Positions 1 through 9,417 are shown, counted from the stretch's first letter. The stretch: DNA of 64,000 nt from Sinomonas cellulolyticus (GCF_014656475.1 NZ_BNCM01000003.1:62001-126000), one strand, 5' to 3'. The notes: generated from the sequence alone by a model not told the origin. Numbers and translations: made by a program.

Positions 1-2902
1 GTCCCGCCGCACGCGCATTCACCACGAGCCGGCGCTCGATCCCGAACTCCTCCTCGCTCGCCTCTGCCGCGTCGAGCAGGCGGACGGCCTTGAGGTTGAG
101 CTCGTCGGCAATGACGGCCTCCGTGCCCGCCAGCGCTGCGGCACCGGGCACGACGACGGTGAGCGCCTTGAGCGGCAGCCGCACCCTCAGCTTCGCGGCC
201 TTCCGCAGGGACGAACCGGCCGAGCACACGGCCTGGGTGCGGTCCATCTGGGCCACGAGCGCAGCGTCGTCCGCGAACAGCGAGGCGTCCGGCCAATCGG
301 TCAGGTGGACCGAGCGGCCGCCCGTGAGTCCGCGCCAGATCTCCTCGGCGACGAGGGGCAGGAGCGGTGCGGCAGCGCGGCATACGGCCTCGAGCGCCGT
401 GTACAGGGCATCGAAGGCGTCGTGGTCCTCGTCGAAGAACCGCTGGCGCGAACGGCGCACGTACCAGTTGGTGAGCATGTCGAGATACTCGCGGAGCGCA
501 TCGCACGCGCTCGAGATGTCGTACGCGTCGAGGTGCTCCTGCATGCGGGCCACGAGGCGGCCCGTCTCGGCCATGAGGTAGCGGTCGAGCGGGTCGGTGT
601 AGCCATCGTAGCGCAGCGTCGCCTCGTAGCCGGCGGCAGCCCCGCCGTCGTGCGCGGCGTTCTCCGCGACGGTGCCCTGCGCGCCCCGAGCCGCGTTCGC
701 GTACATCGTGAAGAAGCTGTAGACGTTCCACAGCGGCAGGATGACCTGGCGCACGCCGTCGCGGATGCCCTGCTCGGTGACGATGAGGTTGCCGCCGCGC
801 AGGATCGGGCTGGCCATGAGGAACCAGCGCATCGCGTCGGAGCCGTCGCGGTCGAGGACCTCGGAGACGTCCGGGTAGTTGCGCAGGCTCTTGGACATCT
901 TCTGCCCGTCCGAGCCCAGCACGATCCCGTGGCTGATGACATTCCGGAACGCCGGCCGGTCGAACAGCGCCGTGGCCAGGATGTGCAGGGTGTAGAACCA
1001 GCCGCGGGTCTGGCCGATGTACTCGACGATGAAGTCGCCGGGGTTGTGGGTCTCGAACCATTCCTGGTTCTCGTGCCGATAGTGGACCTGGGCGTACGGC
1101 ATCGACCCGGAGTCGAACCACACGTCGAGGACGTCGGGGACCCGGCGCATCGTCGACTGGCCGGTGGGGTCGTCGGGGTTCGGGCGCGTGAGCTCGTCGA
1201 TGAAGGGCCGGTGCAGGTCCGGCCTGCCCTCGTGGTTCAGCGGCAGCCGGCCGAAGTCCGCCTCGAGCTCGGCGAGGGAGCCGTAGACGTCCGTGCGCGG
1301 GTACTCGGGGTTGTCCGAGACCCACACGGGGATCGGCGAGCCCCAGTAGCGGTTGCGGCTGATCGACCAGTCACGCGCGTTCTCGAGCCACTTGCCGAAC
1401 TGGCCGTGCTTGACGTTGCCCGGGATCCAGTTGATCTGCTCGTTGAGCTCGAGCATCCGGTCCTTGATCTTGGTGACCTCCACGAACCAGCTCGAGACGG
1501 CACGGTAGATCAGGGGGTTGCGGCAGCGCCAGCAGTGCGGGTAGCTGTGCACGTAGCTGGCCTGCTTGGCGAGGCGGCCCTGCTCGCGCAGCACGCGGGT
1601 GATCGGCTTGTTGGCCTCGAACACCTGCAGGCCCACGATCTCGGCCAGGGGCGCGTCCTCACCGCTGCCGAAGAGCGGCAGGAAGCGCGCGCCGTCGTCC
1701 ACGGAGAGGATCACCGGGATGCCGGCGGCCTCGCAGACCCGCTGGTCGTCCTCGCCGTAGGCGGGCGCCTGGTGGACAATGCCGGTGCCGTCCGTGGTGG
1801 TGACGTAGTCGTCGACGAGGATCTGCCAGGCCTTGCCCGTCCCGTAGGTCTCGGCGTTCGTGAAGTAGTCCCAGAGGGGCTCGTAGCGGATGCCCTCGAG
1901 CTCCGTGCCCGCGTAGGTGCGCTCCACCGCCTCGGCGGCGGCAGCAGCGTCGTCGTACCCGAGGTCCTTCGCGTAGGAGCCGAGGAGGTCCTCGGCGAGC
2001 AGGAACTTCGCGTCGCCGGGGATTTCGGAGGCCTTCACCCCGTGGGGCCCGGCAGGCACGACGGCGTAGCGCACCTCGGGCCCGACGGCGAGCGCCTCGT
2101 TGGTCGGCAGCGTCCAGGGGGTGGTCGTCCACGCGAGGGCGAGGACGCCGGCGAGTCCGCGGGAGACCTCGGACTCGCCGGGGAGGAGCGGGAACGTGAC
2201 GGTGACGGTCTGGTCCTGGCGGTCCTTGTACACGTCGTCGTCCATGCGCAGCTCATGGTTGGACAGCGGCGTCTCGTCGTTCCAGCAGTACGGCAGCACC
2301 CGGTACCCGCTGTAGGTGAGGCCCTTCTCATGGAGGGTCTTGAAGGCCCAGATGACCGACTCCATGTACTCGACGTTGAGCGTCTTGTAGTCGTTCTCGA
2401 AGTCCACCCAGCGTGCCTGGCGCTTGACGTACGCCTCCCACTCGTGGGTGTACTTCAGCACGGAGGCGCGGCATGCGTCGTTGAACTTGTCGATGCCCAT
2501 CTCGTCGATCTCGGACTTCTGGGCCATGCCGAGCTGCTTCATGGCCTCGAGCTCGGCGGGGAGCCCGTGGGTGTCCCAGCCGAACCGGCGCTCGACGCGC
2601 TTGCCGCGCTGGGTCTGGTAGCGGGCCACGAGGTCCTTGGCGTACCCGGTGAGGAGGTGCCCATAGTGGGGCAGCCCGTTGGCGAAGGGCGGGCCGTCGT
2701 AGAAGACGAACTCGTTCACGCCGTTGCTGCCCGCATCCCGGTTGTCGATGGAGGCCTGGAAGGTGCCGTCCTGCTCCCAGTACGCGAGGATGCGCTCCTC
2801 GAGCTCGGGGAAGCGCACCGCGTTCGCGGCAGGCGTGCCCGGCTGATCGGGGGACATCCCGTCCCGTGCGGGTTCTGAAGTGGCCTTGGGGTACACGCTC
2901 AC
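1..2902 (-). CDS. ileS: isoleucyl-tRNA synthetase, 3' end cut off by window edge
   Basis: Class I synthetase that charges tRNA-Ile in the cytosol. The minus-strand reading frame is open from 2902 to the window edge (967 codons). The HIGH signature (HYGH, residues 79-82, in a [17 protein letters not shown] context) lies near the N-terminus, and KMSKS lies at 901-887 (about residue 668). The family is usually 1050-1110 aa, so roughly the last 100 residues are outside the window. I chose the GTG at 2902 because an AGGA lies 5 nt upstream; an in-frame GTG at 2896 and an ATG 13 codons further in are alternatives. The gene follows a T-box leader, so its translation should respond to uncharged tRNA-Ile. 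Identity is very secure; only the exact start is uncertain. Confidence 0.97.
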   Translation of the reverse strand, partial: MSVYPKATSEPARDGMSPDQPGTPAANAVRFPELEERILAYWEQDGTFQASIDNRDAGSNGVNEFVFYDGPPFANGLPHYGHLLTGYAKDLVARYQTQRGKRVERRFGWDTHGLPAELEAMKQLGMAQKSEIDEMGIDKFNDACRASVLKYTHEWEAYVKRQARWVDFENDYKTLNVEYMESVIWAFKTLHEKGLTYSGYRVLPYCWNDETPLSNHELRMDDDVYKDRQDQTVTVTFPLLPGESEVSRGLAGVLALAWTTTPWTLPTNEALAVGPEVRYAVVPAGPHGVKASEIPGDAKFLLAEDLLGSYAKDLGYDDAAAAAEAVERTYAGTELEGIRYEPLWDYFTNAETYGTGKAWQILVDDYVTTTDGTGIVHQAPAYGEDDQRVCEAAGIPVILSVDDGARFLPLFGSGEDAPLAEIVGLQVFEANKPITRVLREQGRLAKQASYVHSYPHCWRCRNPLIYRAVSSWFVEVTKIKDRMLELNEQINWIPGNVKHGQFGKWLENARDWSISRNRYWGSPIPVWVSDNPEYPRTDVYGSLAELEADFGRLPLNHEGRPDLHRPFIDELTRPNPDDPTGQSTMRRVPDVLDVWFDSGSMPYAQVHYRHENQEWFETHNPGDFIVEYIGQTRGWFYTLHILATALFDRPAFRNVISHGIVLGSDGQKMSKSLRNYPDVSEVLDRDGSDAMRWFLMASPILRGGNLIVTEQGIRDGVRQVILPLWNVYSFFTMYANAARGAQGTVAENAAHDGGAAAGYEATLRYDGYTDPLDRYLMAETGRLVARMQEHLDAYDISSACDALREYLDMLTNWYVRRSRQRFFDEDHDAFDALYTALEAVCRAAAPLLPLVAEEIWRGLTGGRSVHLTDWPDASLFADDAALVAQMDRTQAVCSAGSSLRKAAKLRVRLPLKALTVVVPGAAALAGTEAVIADELNLKAVRLLDAAEASEEEFGIERRLVVNARAAG

Positions 2903-3138
2903 TCGGATCCTGGCTCGCTGTGGCTGGATGCGAGGACGGCGTTCGCCCGGATCTGCCGGGCGGCACCGCGGTACCACCTCACTTGCCCAGCCGGTCCCCG
3001 TGGGCCCGGCACAGGCCTCTCGTTGACGGCTGTAACGGGCCTGCCCGTCCGGTTCTACTGGGCGCGCCCCCACGGCCGTGGCCGAGGTGCACGCTGTTCT
3101 TCCGGAAGCTCGCCGGTGATGGCCGGGTCGACGCTTTG
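2903..3138 (-). promoter_or_regulatory. T-box riboswitch (Ile), translational type, in the ileS leader
   Basis: On the minus strand the leader carries the T-box core GAGGTGGTACCGCGG (2980-2966), whose UGGU should pair with the tRNA acceptor end. Upstream is a specifier-type element, ATCACCGGCGAGCTTCCGG, starting at 3120; its AUC triplet is an isoleucine codon. Just before the gene, 2934-2926 (CTCGCATCC) can pair with 2910-2902 (GGATCCGAG) with one mismatch. That helix covers the Shine-Dalgarno and the first base of the GTG start, and no T-run follows it. This fits the translational T-boxes with short Stem I known for actinobacterial ileS: uncharged tRNA-Ile would free the ribosome site. The T-box core and specifier are seen directly; the switching mechanism is inferred. 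Confidence 0.9.
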
Positions 3139-3144
3139 CAGCCA

Positions 3145-3175
3145 AGTCTACGCACGGCGGCTCGTCCCTGTCGAA
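3145..3175 (-). promoter_or_regulatory. candidate promoter for the ileS T-box transcript
   Basis: TAGACT (3150-3145) is a good actinobacterial -10, and TTCGAC (3175-3170) sits 19 nt upstream as a weak -35. Transcription would start near 3138, just before the T-box elements. The spacer is longer than ideal. Confidence 0.45.
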
Positions 3176-3187
3176 GCAGGGGGCTGC

Positions 3188-3973
3188 TTACTCGCGGATG
3201 AGCTTGTGCGCCGCGGCCTGGGCTACCGGACGGATCACGATCTCGTCGAGGTTGATGTGGTGCGGCACGGTCACGGCGTAGCGCACGACGTCGGCCACGT
3301 CCTCGGCGGTGAGAGGTTCCCTGACGCCCTCGTAAACCTTCTGGGCCGCCTCCGCGTCGCCACCGAGGCGCATGAGCGTGAACTCCTCGGTCTTGACCAG
3401 GCCCGGGAGCACCTCGATGACCCGGACGTTGTGCTCTGCCTCCTCAAGCCTGAGGGCCCGCGTCATGCCGCGCTCGGCGAACTTGGCCGCGTTGTAACCG
3501 CCGCCGCCCTCGTAGGAGACCAGGGCCGCGACCGACGTGAGGTTGAGCACGGTCCCGTGGCCGCACTCACGCAGCATCGGCAGGAAGGCCCGCGTCATCT
3601 TCATCGTGCCGAGCACGTTCGCGCGGAACATCCATTCCCAGTCCTCGTTCTTGGCGTCCGCGATCCAGTCCGTCCCGCGGGCACCCCCGGCGATGTTCAC
3701 GAGCGTGTCGATGCCGCCTCCCTCGGTGACGGCCGCGACGAGGCGGGCAACGTCGTCGTCCTCAGCGATGTCCGCAGGGACCGCGACAGCCCCCGTCTCC
3801 GCGGAGAGCGCCTCCAGCCGCTCCGCGCGCCGGGCGACGGCGTAGACGCGCCAGCCCTCTGCCGTCAGGGCGCGTACGGTGGCCTCGCCGATTCCTGTGC
3901 TCGCGCCTGTCACCACCGCGGAGCGGGTGCGGTCGTCGGCAGTGAGATCGGGTGTTGTCGCAGCAGACGTCAT
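3188..3973 (-). CDS. SDR-family NAD(P)-dependent oxidoreductase
   Basis: Classical short-chain dehydrogenase of 261 aa. The cofactor-binding TGASTGIG lies at about residues 22-29, the NIAGG variant of the NNAG motif near residue 92, a catalytic serine in the LTSVAA segment, and the YNAAK (YxxxK) tyrosine and lysine near residues 159-163. Overall it resembles the YdfG-type 3-hydroxy acid / serine dehydrogenases, but the substrate cannot be read from the sequence. TAGGTT lies 6 nt upstream of the ATG with no Shine-Dalgarno, so the mRNA is probably leaderless; this -10 overlaps the stop of the DUF488 gene just upstream. The ileS T-box leader follows. Confidence 0.9.
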   Translation of the reverse strand: MTSAATTPDLTADDRTRSAVVTGASTGIGEATVRALTAEGWRVYAVARRAERLEALSAETGAVAVPADIAEDDDVARLVAAVTEGGGIDTLVNIAGGARGTDWIADAKNEDWEWMFRANVLGTMKMTRAFLPMLRECGHGTVLNLTSVAALVSYEGGGGYNAAKFAERGMTRALRLEEAEHNVRVIEVLPGLVKTEEFTLMRLGGDAEAAQKVYEGVREPLTAEDVADVVRYAVTVPHHINLDEIVIRPVAQAAAHKLIRE

Positions 3974-3982
3974 GGGCCCAAC

Positions 3983-4333
3983 CTACCGCTTCCCCTCGAG
4001 GAGCGACGCGAGGACCACCGCCTGGTTGTGCTCGGTGTCATGCGCGGAATAGACGAGCTCCACCGGATCGTGGTCGCGCACCGCCGCGGTGAGCTCCGCA
4101 TACGCCTCGGAGTCCTTGAGCTCGGCGCGGTACTTCTCGGCGAACTCGTCGAAGCGCTCGGGCTCGTGCCCGAACCACTTCCGCAGCTCCGTCGAGGGGC
4201 CGGCCTCCTTGAGCCACAGGTCTACCGCCGCCTTCTCCTTGCTCAGCCCGCGGGGCCAGATCCGGTCCACCAGGATCCGGAAGGTGCCTTCCGGGGAAGG
4301 CTCGTACACGCGTCGGATCGCCACAGTGCCCAT
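3983..4333 (-). CDS. DUF488 (YeaO-like) family protein
   Basis: Small cytosolic protein of 116 aa with the family signature VDRIWPRG near residues 22-29, followed by the conserved K-rich and WFGHEP segments; this is the normal family size. No biochemical function is established for the family. Transcription is divergent from valS with only 89 bp between the two starts. TAGCAT lies 6 nt upstream of the ATG and no Shine-Dalgarno is visible, which suggests a leaderless mRNA. The SDR gene begins 9 bp downstream, so the two may also be co-transcribed. Confidence 0.85.
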   Translation of the reverse strand: MGTVAIRRVYEPSPEGTFRILVDRIWPRGLSKEKAAVDLWLKEAGPSTELRKWFGHEPERFDEFAEKYRAELKDSEAYAELTAAVRDHDPVELVYSAHDTEHNQAVVLASLLEGKR

Positions 4334-4422
4334 GACGCCATGCTAGGACGGGGTCACGGTCCGGGCTACGGGCGGCCCGGCCAGCACGGCCCGCCGCGCA
4401 AAAGCATGGAACAATCAATGCC

Positions 4423-7038
4423 ATGCCTGAAGCAGCCATCACGGGTACAGACACGCCCGAGCGCACCCCGACCAACGTTCCCGACAAGCCCGCCCTCGAG
4501 GGCCTCGAGGCCAAGCTCACGGAGCGATGGGCCTCCGAGGGGACCTACCGGTTCAACCCGGACACCACCCGCGGCGACGTCTACTCGATCGACACTCCCC
4601 CGCCGACTGCCTCCGGATCCCTCCACGTCGGCCACATGTTCTCGTACACGCAGGCGGACCTGCTCGCCCGCTATCAGCGCATGACGGGCAAGAACGTCTT
4701 CTACCCCATGGGCTGGGACGACAACGGACTGCCCACTGAGCGCCGCGTCCAGAACTACTACGGGGTCCGCTGCGACCCGGCCATCCCGTACGACGCCGGC
4801 TACCGGCCGCCCGCGCAGCCCGCCAAGAACCAGCGCGACTTCGACGTCATCTCGCGGCGGAACTTCATCCAACTCTGCGAGGAGCTCGCCGTCGAGGACG
4901 AGAAGGTCTTCGAGAACCTCTTCAAGACCCTCGGCCTCTCAGTCGACTGGGACATGACGTACCGCACGATCGACGACGCTTCCCGCGGCGTCGCCCAGCG
5001 GGCCTTCCTGAAGAACTTCGCCGCCGGCGACGCGTACCTCGCCGAGGCGCCCACACTGTGGGACGTGACATTCCGCACCGCGGTGGCCCAGGCCGAACTC
5101 GAGGACCGGGAGGTCCCCGGCGCGTACTACCGCTACGCCTTCACGACGCACGACGGCGAGCCCGTGCACATCGAGACGACCCGCCCCGAGCTGCTGGCGG
5201 CCTGCGCCGCGCTCGTGGCGCACCCGGACGACGAGCGCTACCAGCACCTGTTCGGCACCACGGTGACGTCGCCGCTGTTCGGCGTCGAGGTCGAGGTCAG
5301 GGCCCATCCGCTCGCCAAGCCCGACAAGGGCTCCGGCATCGCGATGGTGTGCACGTTCGGCGACCTCACCGACGTCACGTGGTGGCGCGAGCTCCAGCTG
5401 CCCACCCGGGCGATCATCGGCCGCGACGGCCGCCTCGCCCAGGAGACCCCCGAGTGGATCACGAGCGAGGACGGCCGGGCCGCCTACGCGCGGATCGCCG
5501 GCAAGACCGCGTTCTCGGCCAAGGAGGGCGTGGTGGAGATGCTCGCCGAGCGCGGGCTCCTCGACGGCGAACCCAAGAAGATCCTGCACCCGGTGAACTT
5601 CTACGAGAAGGGCGACAAGCCCCTCGAGGTGGTCACCTCCCGCCAGTGGTACATCCGCAACGGCGGACGCGACGAGGACCGCCGCGCGACCTTCCTCGCC
5701 CGGGGACGCGAGCTCGAGTGGCACCCCGCCTTCATGCGCTCGCGCTACGAGAACTGGGTCGAGGGTCTCAACGGCGACTGGCTCGTCTCCCGGCAGCGCT
5801 TCTTCGGCGTGCCGATCCCCGTCTGGTACCGCCTCGATGCCGAAGGCAACCCGGACTATGAGAACCCGATCGTCCCCGACGAGGCCTCGCTCCCGGTCGA
5901 TCCGGCCGCCGAGCCGGCTCCGGGCTTCGACGAATCGCAGCGCGGAGTGGCGGGCGGCTTCACGGGTGATCCCGACGTGCTCGACACGTGGGCCACGTCC
6001 TCGCTCACGCCCCAGATTGTGGGGCGGTGGAGCCGGGACGACGCGTTCTTCGCCAACGTCTTCCCGTTCGATCTGCGCCCGCAGGCCCACGAGATCATCC
6101 GCACCTGGCTGTTCTCCACGGTGGTCCGGGGCGAGGAGCTCCATGGCACCGTGCCGTGGAAGCACGCAGCGATCTCCGGATGGGTGCTCGACCCGGACCG
6201 GAAGAAGATGTCGAAGTCCAAGGGCAACGTCGTGGTCCCGACGGACATCCTCGACGAGTACGGCGCGGATGCCGTCCGCTACTGGGCAGCCTCTGCGAAG
6301 CTCGGCGCCGATACGGCGTTCGAGGTCGCCCAGATGAAGATCGGCCGCCGGCTCGCGATCAAGATCCTCAACGCGTCCAAGTTCGTCCTCGGCCTCGGCG
6401 CGACGGCGGACACCGTCCTCGCGTCGCCCGACGACGCGGTGCTGGTCAACCCGCTGGACCGCGCCCTCCTGGCGCAGCTGGCAGACGTCGTCCAGCAGGC
6501 GGGGGCCGCCTTCGCGGCCTACGATCCTGCCCGCGCGCTGCAGCTGACGGAGTCGTTCTTCTGGCAGTTCACTGACGACTACGTCGAGCTGGTCAAGGAC
6601 CGCGCCTACGGAGCTCAGGGAGACGCCCAGAAGGCATCCGTGCTCGCGGCCCTGGCCACGACGCTCGACGCGATCCTCCGCCTGTTCGCCCCGTTCCTCC
6701 CCTTCGCCACGGACGAGGTGTGGAGCTGGTGGCGCTCGGGGTCGGTCCACCGTGCGGCGTGGCCCGTCCCGCTGGCTGTGGACGGCGATCGCGGCATGCT
6801 GCCGACCGTCGGTCAGGCGCTGTCGGGCCTCCGTAAGGCCAAGTCCGAGGCGAAGGTGAAGCAGCGCACCGAGGTGATGACCGCCGTCGTGTCCGCCCCG
6901 GCGGATCTGCTGGCCCAGCTCGAGGCCGGTCTCGGCGACCTCAAGGCGGCCGCGAACGCTCGGTCGATCGAGCTCCGTGACGGTGCCGGGGAGGTCACTG
7001 TGAGCGACGTGGAGCTCGCCGCGGTCGACGCCCAATAG
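4423..7038 (+). CDS. valS: valyl-tRNA synthetase
   Basis: Class I synthetase of 871 aa that attaches valine to tRNA-Val. The HIGH-type motif (HVGH, residues 68-71, within PPTASGSLHVGHM) and KMSKS (595-599) are intact, with the CP1 editing region between them and an anticodon-binding C-terminal domain. The length is typical for actinobacterial ValS. The ATG at 4423 has no Shine-Dalgarno; AACAAT lies 7 nt upstream, which fits a leaderless transcript. It stands alone, divergent from DUF488, and ends 41 bp before a strong hairpin terminator. Confidence 0.97.
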   Translation: MPEAAITGTDTPERTPTNVPDKPALEGLEAKLTERWASEGTYRFNPDTTRGDVYSIDTPPPTASGSLHVGHMFSYTQADLLARYQRMTGKNVFYPMGWDDNGLPTERRVQNYYGVRCDPAIPYDAGYRPPAQPAKNQRDFDVISRRNFIQLCEELAVEDEKVFENLFKTLGLSVDWDMTYRTIDDASRGVAQRAFLKNFAAGDAYLAEAPTLWDVTFRTAVAQAELEDREVPGAYYRYAFTTHDGEPVHIETTRPELLAACAALVAHPDDERYQHLFGTTVTSPLFGVEVEVRAHPLAKPDKGSGIAMVCTFGDLTDVTWWRELQLPTRAIIGRDGRLAQETPEWITSEDGRAAYARIAGKTAFSAKEGVVEMLAERGLLDGEPKKILHPVNFYEKGDKPLEVVTSRQWYIRNGGRDEDRRATFLARGRELEWHPAFMRSRYENWVEGLNGDWLVSRQRFFGVPIPVWYRLDAEGNPDYENPIVPDEASLPVDPAAEPAPGFDESQRGVAGGFTGDPDVLDTWATSSLTPQIVGRWSRDDAFFANVFPFDLRPQAHEIIRTWLFSTVVRGEELHGTVPWKHAAISGWVLDPDRKKMSKSKGNVVVPTDILDEYGADAVRYWAASAKLGADTAFEVAQMKIGRRLAIKILNASKFVLGLGATADTVLASPDDAVLVNPLDRALLAQLADVVQQAGAAFAAYDPARALQLTESFFWQFTDDYVELVKDRAYGAQGDAQKASVLAALATTLDAILRLFAPFLPFATDEVWSWWRSGSVHRAAWPVPLAVDGDRGMLPTVGQALSGLRKAKSEAKVKQRTEVMTAVVSAPADLLAQLEAGLGDLKAAANARSIELRDGAGEVTVSDVELAAVDAQ

Positions 7039-7079
7039 CAGGAGCAGCCCTGGGCTGGCGGCCGGTCCGGGCAAAGGGG

Positions 7080-7114
7080 AAGCCCCATCAGCGTGTTCCG
7101 CGTTGGTGGGGCTT
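7080..7114. terminator. bidirectional hairpin after valS
   Basis: The 35 nt fold into a nearly perfect hairpin of about 16 pairs (AAGCCCCAT against GTGGGGCTT at the base, three G-T wobbles) with a 3-nt loop. It lies 41 bp after valS and overlaps the stop codon of the small minus-strand ORF at 7088, so it could end both convergent transcripts. Confidence 0.75.
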
Positions 7115-7306
7115 CGACTCTTCGGCTGCTCGGTGGCGTTCTCGCAGTCTGGTGGACTCCTCGGCATCCAGGTCTTGCCGCTCGCCACTGGCGGCCAGTC
7201 GCCGGCTTTGCCGAAGGCTGCGCCGGAATGCGACTGTCACTGGATCTTCGGTTTCCACGTCCTCATCCTTGCGGATGCGGTAAAACCATTGTGATCTCGG
7301 GCACAT
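7088..7306 (-). CDS. small hypothetical protein, 72 aa
   Basis: I do not recognise this protein. It starts MCPRSQWFYRIRKDEDVE and is rich in Arg, Glu and Asp with no membrane segment, which looks like a soluble helical protein rather than an antisense shadow. Third-codon GC is lower than in neighbouring genes. A weak AGGCGG lies directly before the ATG. The stop codon falls inside the hairpin that also ends valS, as expected for a real convergent gene. It fills the 322-bp gap between valS and the nitroreductase-like gene. Coding status is only moderately supported; a homology search in related genomes would decide it. Confidence 0.45.
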   Translation of the reverse strand: MCPRSQWFYRIRKDEDVETEDPVTVAFRRSLRQSRRLAASGERQDLDAEESTRLRERHRAAEESKPHQRGTR

Positions 7307-7325
7307 CCGCCTGCAAGGGGGGTGG

Positions 7326-7349
7326 GCGAACTACAGACGCGTAGTTCGC
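7326..7349. repeat. perfect inverted repeat, GCGAACTAC-N6-GTAGTTCGC
   Basis: Two 9-bp arms (7326-7334 and 7341-7349) flank 6 nt. It lies 20 nt upstream of the small ORF start and just after the stop of the nitroreductase-like gene at 7361, both on the minus strand. It could be an operator for a dimeric regulator or a terminator without a T-run. Confidence 0.5.
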
Positions 7350-7360
7350 GGATTGGTTCC

Positions 7361-7966
7361 TCAGACCGCGGAGGGCTGCTCCGTGCGGCTTCGCTTCAGC
7401 TCGAAGAAGTGCGGGAACGACGCAAGTCCCACCGCAGAGTCCCACAGCATCCCGGCCTCTTCCCCACGGGGAACCCGAGTGATGACGGGGCCGAAGAAGG
7501 CCGTTCCGTTGATGGCGACGACGGGCGTGCCGACATCCTGGCCCACCAGGTCGATCCCGGCCCGGTGGCTCGCCCTCAGCTGCTTGTCGTACTCGTCCGA
7601 ATCGGCGTACTGGGCAAGGTCTGCTGGAAGCCCGACCTGCTCGAGCGCGCGCCGGATCACCTCGGGCCGGTCGCTGACCTTCTCCTGGTGGATCAGCGTG
7701 CCCATCGCGTCATAGAGGGGCTTGATGTTCTCGGCACCGTGGAGCTCGGACGCGGCAATGATGACCCGGACCGGACCCCAGTTCTCGTCCATCGCCCGCT
7801 GGTAGTCATGGTCGAGCTCCCTGGCCTCGTTGAGGACGGACAGGCTCATCACATGCCACTCGGTCTCGAGGTCGCGGACCTTCTCCACTTCCCCGATCCA
7901 ACGCGAGGTTACCCAGGCGAAGGGGCAGGCGGGATCGAACCAGAAATCGGCTTTCTGCTTCTGCAT
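7361..7966 (-). CDS. DsbA-fold protein, mycothiol-dependent nitroreductase (Rv2466c-like) family
   Basis: Thioredoxin-fold protein of 201 aa opening KADFWFDPACPFAWVTSRW, the signature of the actinobacterial family typified by Rv2466c, which reduces nitro compounds with mycothiol. The cis-proline segment GTPVVAING lies near residues 146-153. The active-site tetrad is CPFA (Cys14), so the second cysteine of a CPxC motif is absent and chemistry through a mixed disulfide with mycothiol would have to use one cysteine. AAAGGGAG precedes the ATG. It lies 29 bp downstream of clpX and is probably co-transcribed with it. Family assignment is good; the enzymatic role is inferred. Confidence 0.85.
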   Translation of the reverse strand: MQKQKADFWFDPACPFAWVTSRWIGEVEKVRDLETEWHVMSLSVLNEARELDHDYQRAMDENWGPVRVIIAASELHGAENIKPLYDAMGTLIHQEKVSDRPEVIRRALEQVGLPADLAQYADSDEYDKQLRASHRAGIDLVGQDVGTPVVAINGTAFFGPVITRVPRGEEAGMLWDSAVGLASFPHFFELKRSRTEQPSAV

Positions 7967-7995
7967 GCGGGGATGGCTCCCTTTCTCGTAGAGCG

Positions 7996-9279
7996 TCAGG
8001 CTGACTTGTTGCGGCGCTTGGCCATCACGCTGTGGGGAATCAGCGTTGGCTCCTCGCCGCCCACCACCACGCCGCGCGTGATGACCACGCTCGCGATGTC
8101 CTCGCGGCTCGGAAGGTCGAACATGACCGGCAGGAGGACCTCCTCCATGATGGCCCTCAGCCCGCGGGCGCCCGTCCCGCGCTCGAGGGCGAGGTCCGCG
8201 ATTGCCTCGAGGGCGCCCTCCTCGAAGTGGAGCTCGACGCCGTCGAGCTGGAACATCTTCTCGTACTGCTTCACGAGGGCGTTCTTCGGGACGGTCAGGA
8301 TCTGCATGAGCGCCGGGCGGTCTAGGTTCTCGACCGTCGTGATGACGGGGAGCCGTCCGATGAACTCAGGGATGAGGCCGAACTTGAGCAGATCCTCGGG
8401 CATGACGTCCGCGTAGCTCGCCTCCTTGCTCGTGAGCGCGCTCAGCGGTGCCCCGAACCCGATCCCCTTCTTGCCCGCACGCTGGCCGATGATCTCCTCG
8501 AGACCCGCGAACGCGCCGGCGACGATGAACAGCACGTTCGTCGTGTCGATCTGGATGAACTCCTGGTGCGGATGCTTGCGGCCGCCCTGTGGCGGGACCG
8601 AAGCGACCGTGCCCTCGAGGATCTTCAGGAGCGCCTGCTGGACGCCCTCGCCCGAGACATCCCGGGTGATGGAGGGGTTCTCGCTCTTGCGGGAGATCTT
8701 GTCGATCTCATCGATGTAGATGATGCCCTGTTCGGCCTTCTTGACGTCGTAGTCAGCGGCTTGGATGAGCTTGAGGAGGATATTCTCGACGTCTTCCCCG
8801 ACATACCCCGCCTCGGTGAGTGCCGTGGCGTCCGCCACCGCGAAGGGCACGTTGAGGCGCCGCGCAAGCGTCTGGGCCAGGTAGGTCTTGCCGCATCCCG
8901 TGGGCCCGATGAGCAGGATGTTCGACTTGGCGATCTCGACGTCGTCCTGGGCCTCTGCGAGCGAGCCGCCCTTCGTGGCATGGCCGGACTGGATGCGCTT
9001 GTAGTGGTTGTACACCGCGACGGCGAGTGCGCGCTTGGCGGGCTCCTGCCCGATGACGTACTCCTGGAGGAAGTCGAAGATCTCGCGCGGCTTCGGCAGC
9101 TCGAAGGAGCCAAGGTCCGAGACCTCGGCGAGTTCCTCCTCGATGATCTCGTTGCACAGCTCGATGCACTCGTCGCAGATGTACACGCCGGGCCCGGCAA
9201 TGAGCTTGCGGACCTGCTTCTGGCTCTTGCCACAGAAGGAGCACTTCAGCAGGTCTGCACTCTCGCCAATGCGCGCCAT
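7996..9279 (-). CDS. clpX: ATP-dependent Clp protease ATP-binding subunit ClpX
   Basis: AAA+ unfoldase of 427 aa that feeds substrates to the ClpP chamber. It has the N-terminal C4 zinc-binding domain (Cys13, 16, 35, 38), Walker A GPTGCGKT (125-132), Walker [10 protein letters not shown], an IGF-type loop (KGIGFGAP) for docking on ClpP, and sensor-2 GARGLR. Length and domain order are standard. It lies downstream of clpP2, separated by a large perfect palindrome, so it may have its own promoter or be expressed below clpP2. GGAAGGG is 12 nt before the ATG. Confidence 0.97.
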   Translation of the reverse strand: MARIGESADLLKCSFCGKSQKQVRKLIAGPGVYICDECIELCNEIIEEELAEVSDLGSFELPKPREIFDFLQEYVIGQEPAKRALAVAVYNHYKRIQSGHATKGGSLAEAQDDVEIAKSNILLIGPTGCGKTYLAQTLARRLNVPFAVADATALTEAGYVGEDVENILLKLIQAADYDVKKAEQGIIYIDEIDKISRKSENPSITRDVSGEGVQQALLKILEGTVASVPPQGGRKHPHQEFIQIDTTNVLFIVAGAFAGLEEIIGQRAGKKGIGFGAPLSALTSKEASYADVMPEDLLKFGLIPEFIGRLPVITTVENLDRPALMQILTVPKNALVKQYEKMFQLDGVELHFEEGALEAIADLALERGTGARGLRAIMEEVLLPVMFDLPSREDIASVVITRGVVVGGEEPTLIPHSVMAKRRNKSA

Positions 9280-9362
9280 TCGTCGTTTTCCCTTCCTGAA
9301 GAAGCTTTGACCATCCCACTGTAGGCCAACGGAGTGACAACCGCCGCAGGCGCGCCACGCAG

Positions 9363-9405
9363 AGACGGCGCCGGCGCCCGGGAATCCCGGGCGCCGGCGC
9401 CGTCT
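9363..9405. terminator. 43-nt perfect palindromic hairpin between clpP2 and clpX
   Basis: The sequence is symmetrical over all 43 nt (21-nt arms around one base, so a stem of about 19-20 pairs with a very small loop). It is almost pure GC. It lies 12 nt after the clpP2 stop and 84 nt before the clpX start. No T-run follows on the minus strand, so it may act as a processing or attenuation element rather than a full terminator. Confidence 0.65.
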
Positions 9406-9417
9406 GACGGGTGGACG

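Noticed and set aside
305..2878. 857-aa open frame on the plus strand
   Set aside because: Antisense to ileS. Long antisense frames are expected in this GC-rich codon bias; the product is repetitive in Val/Gly/Arg/His and matches no family.
4939..7188. 749-aa open frame opposite valS
   Set aside because: Same effect: it mirrors the valS codon pattern and has no domain of its own.
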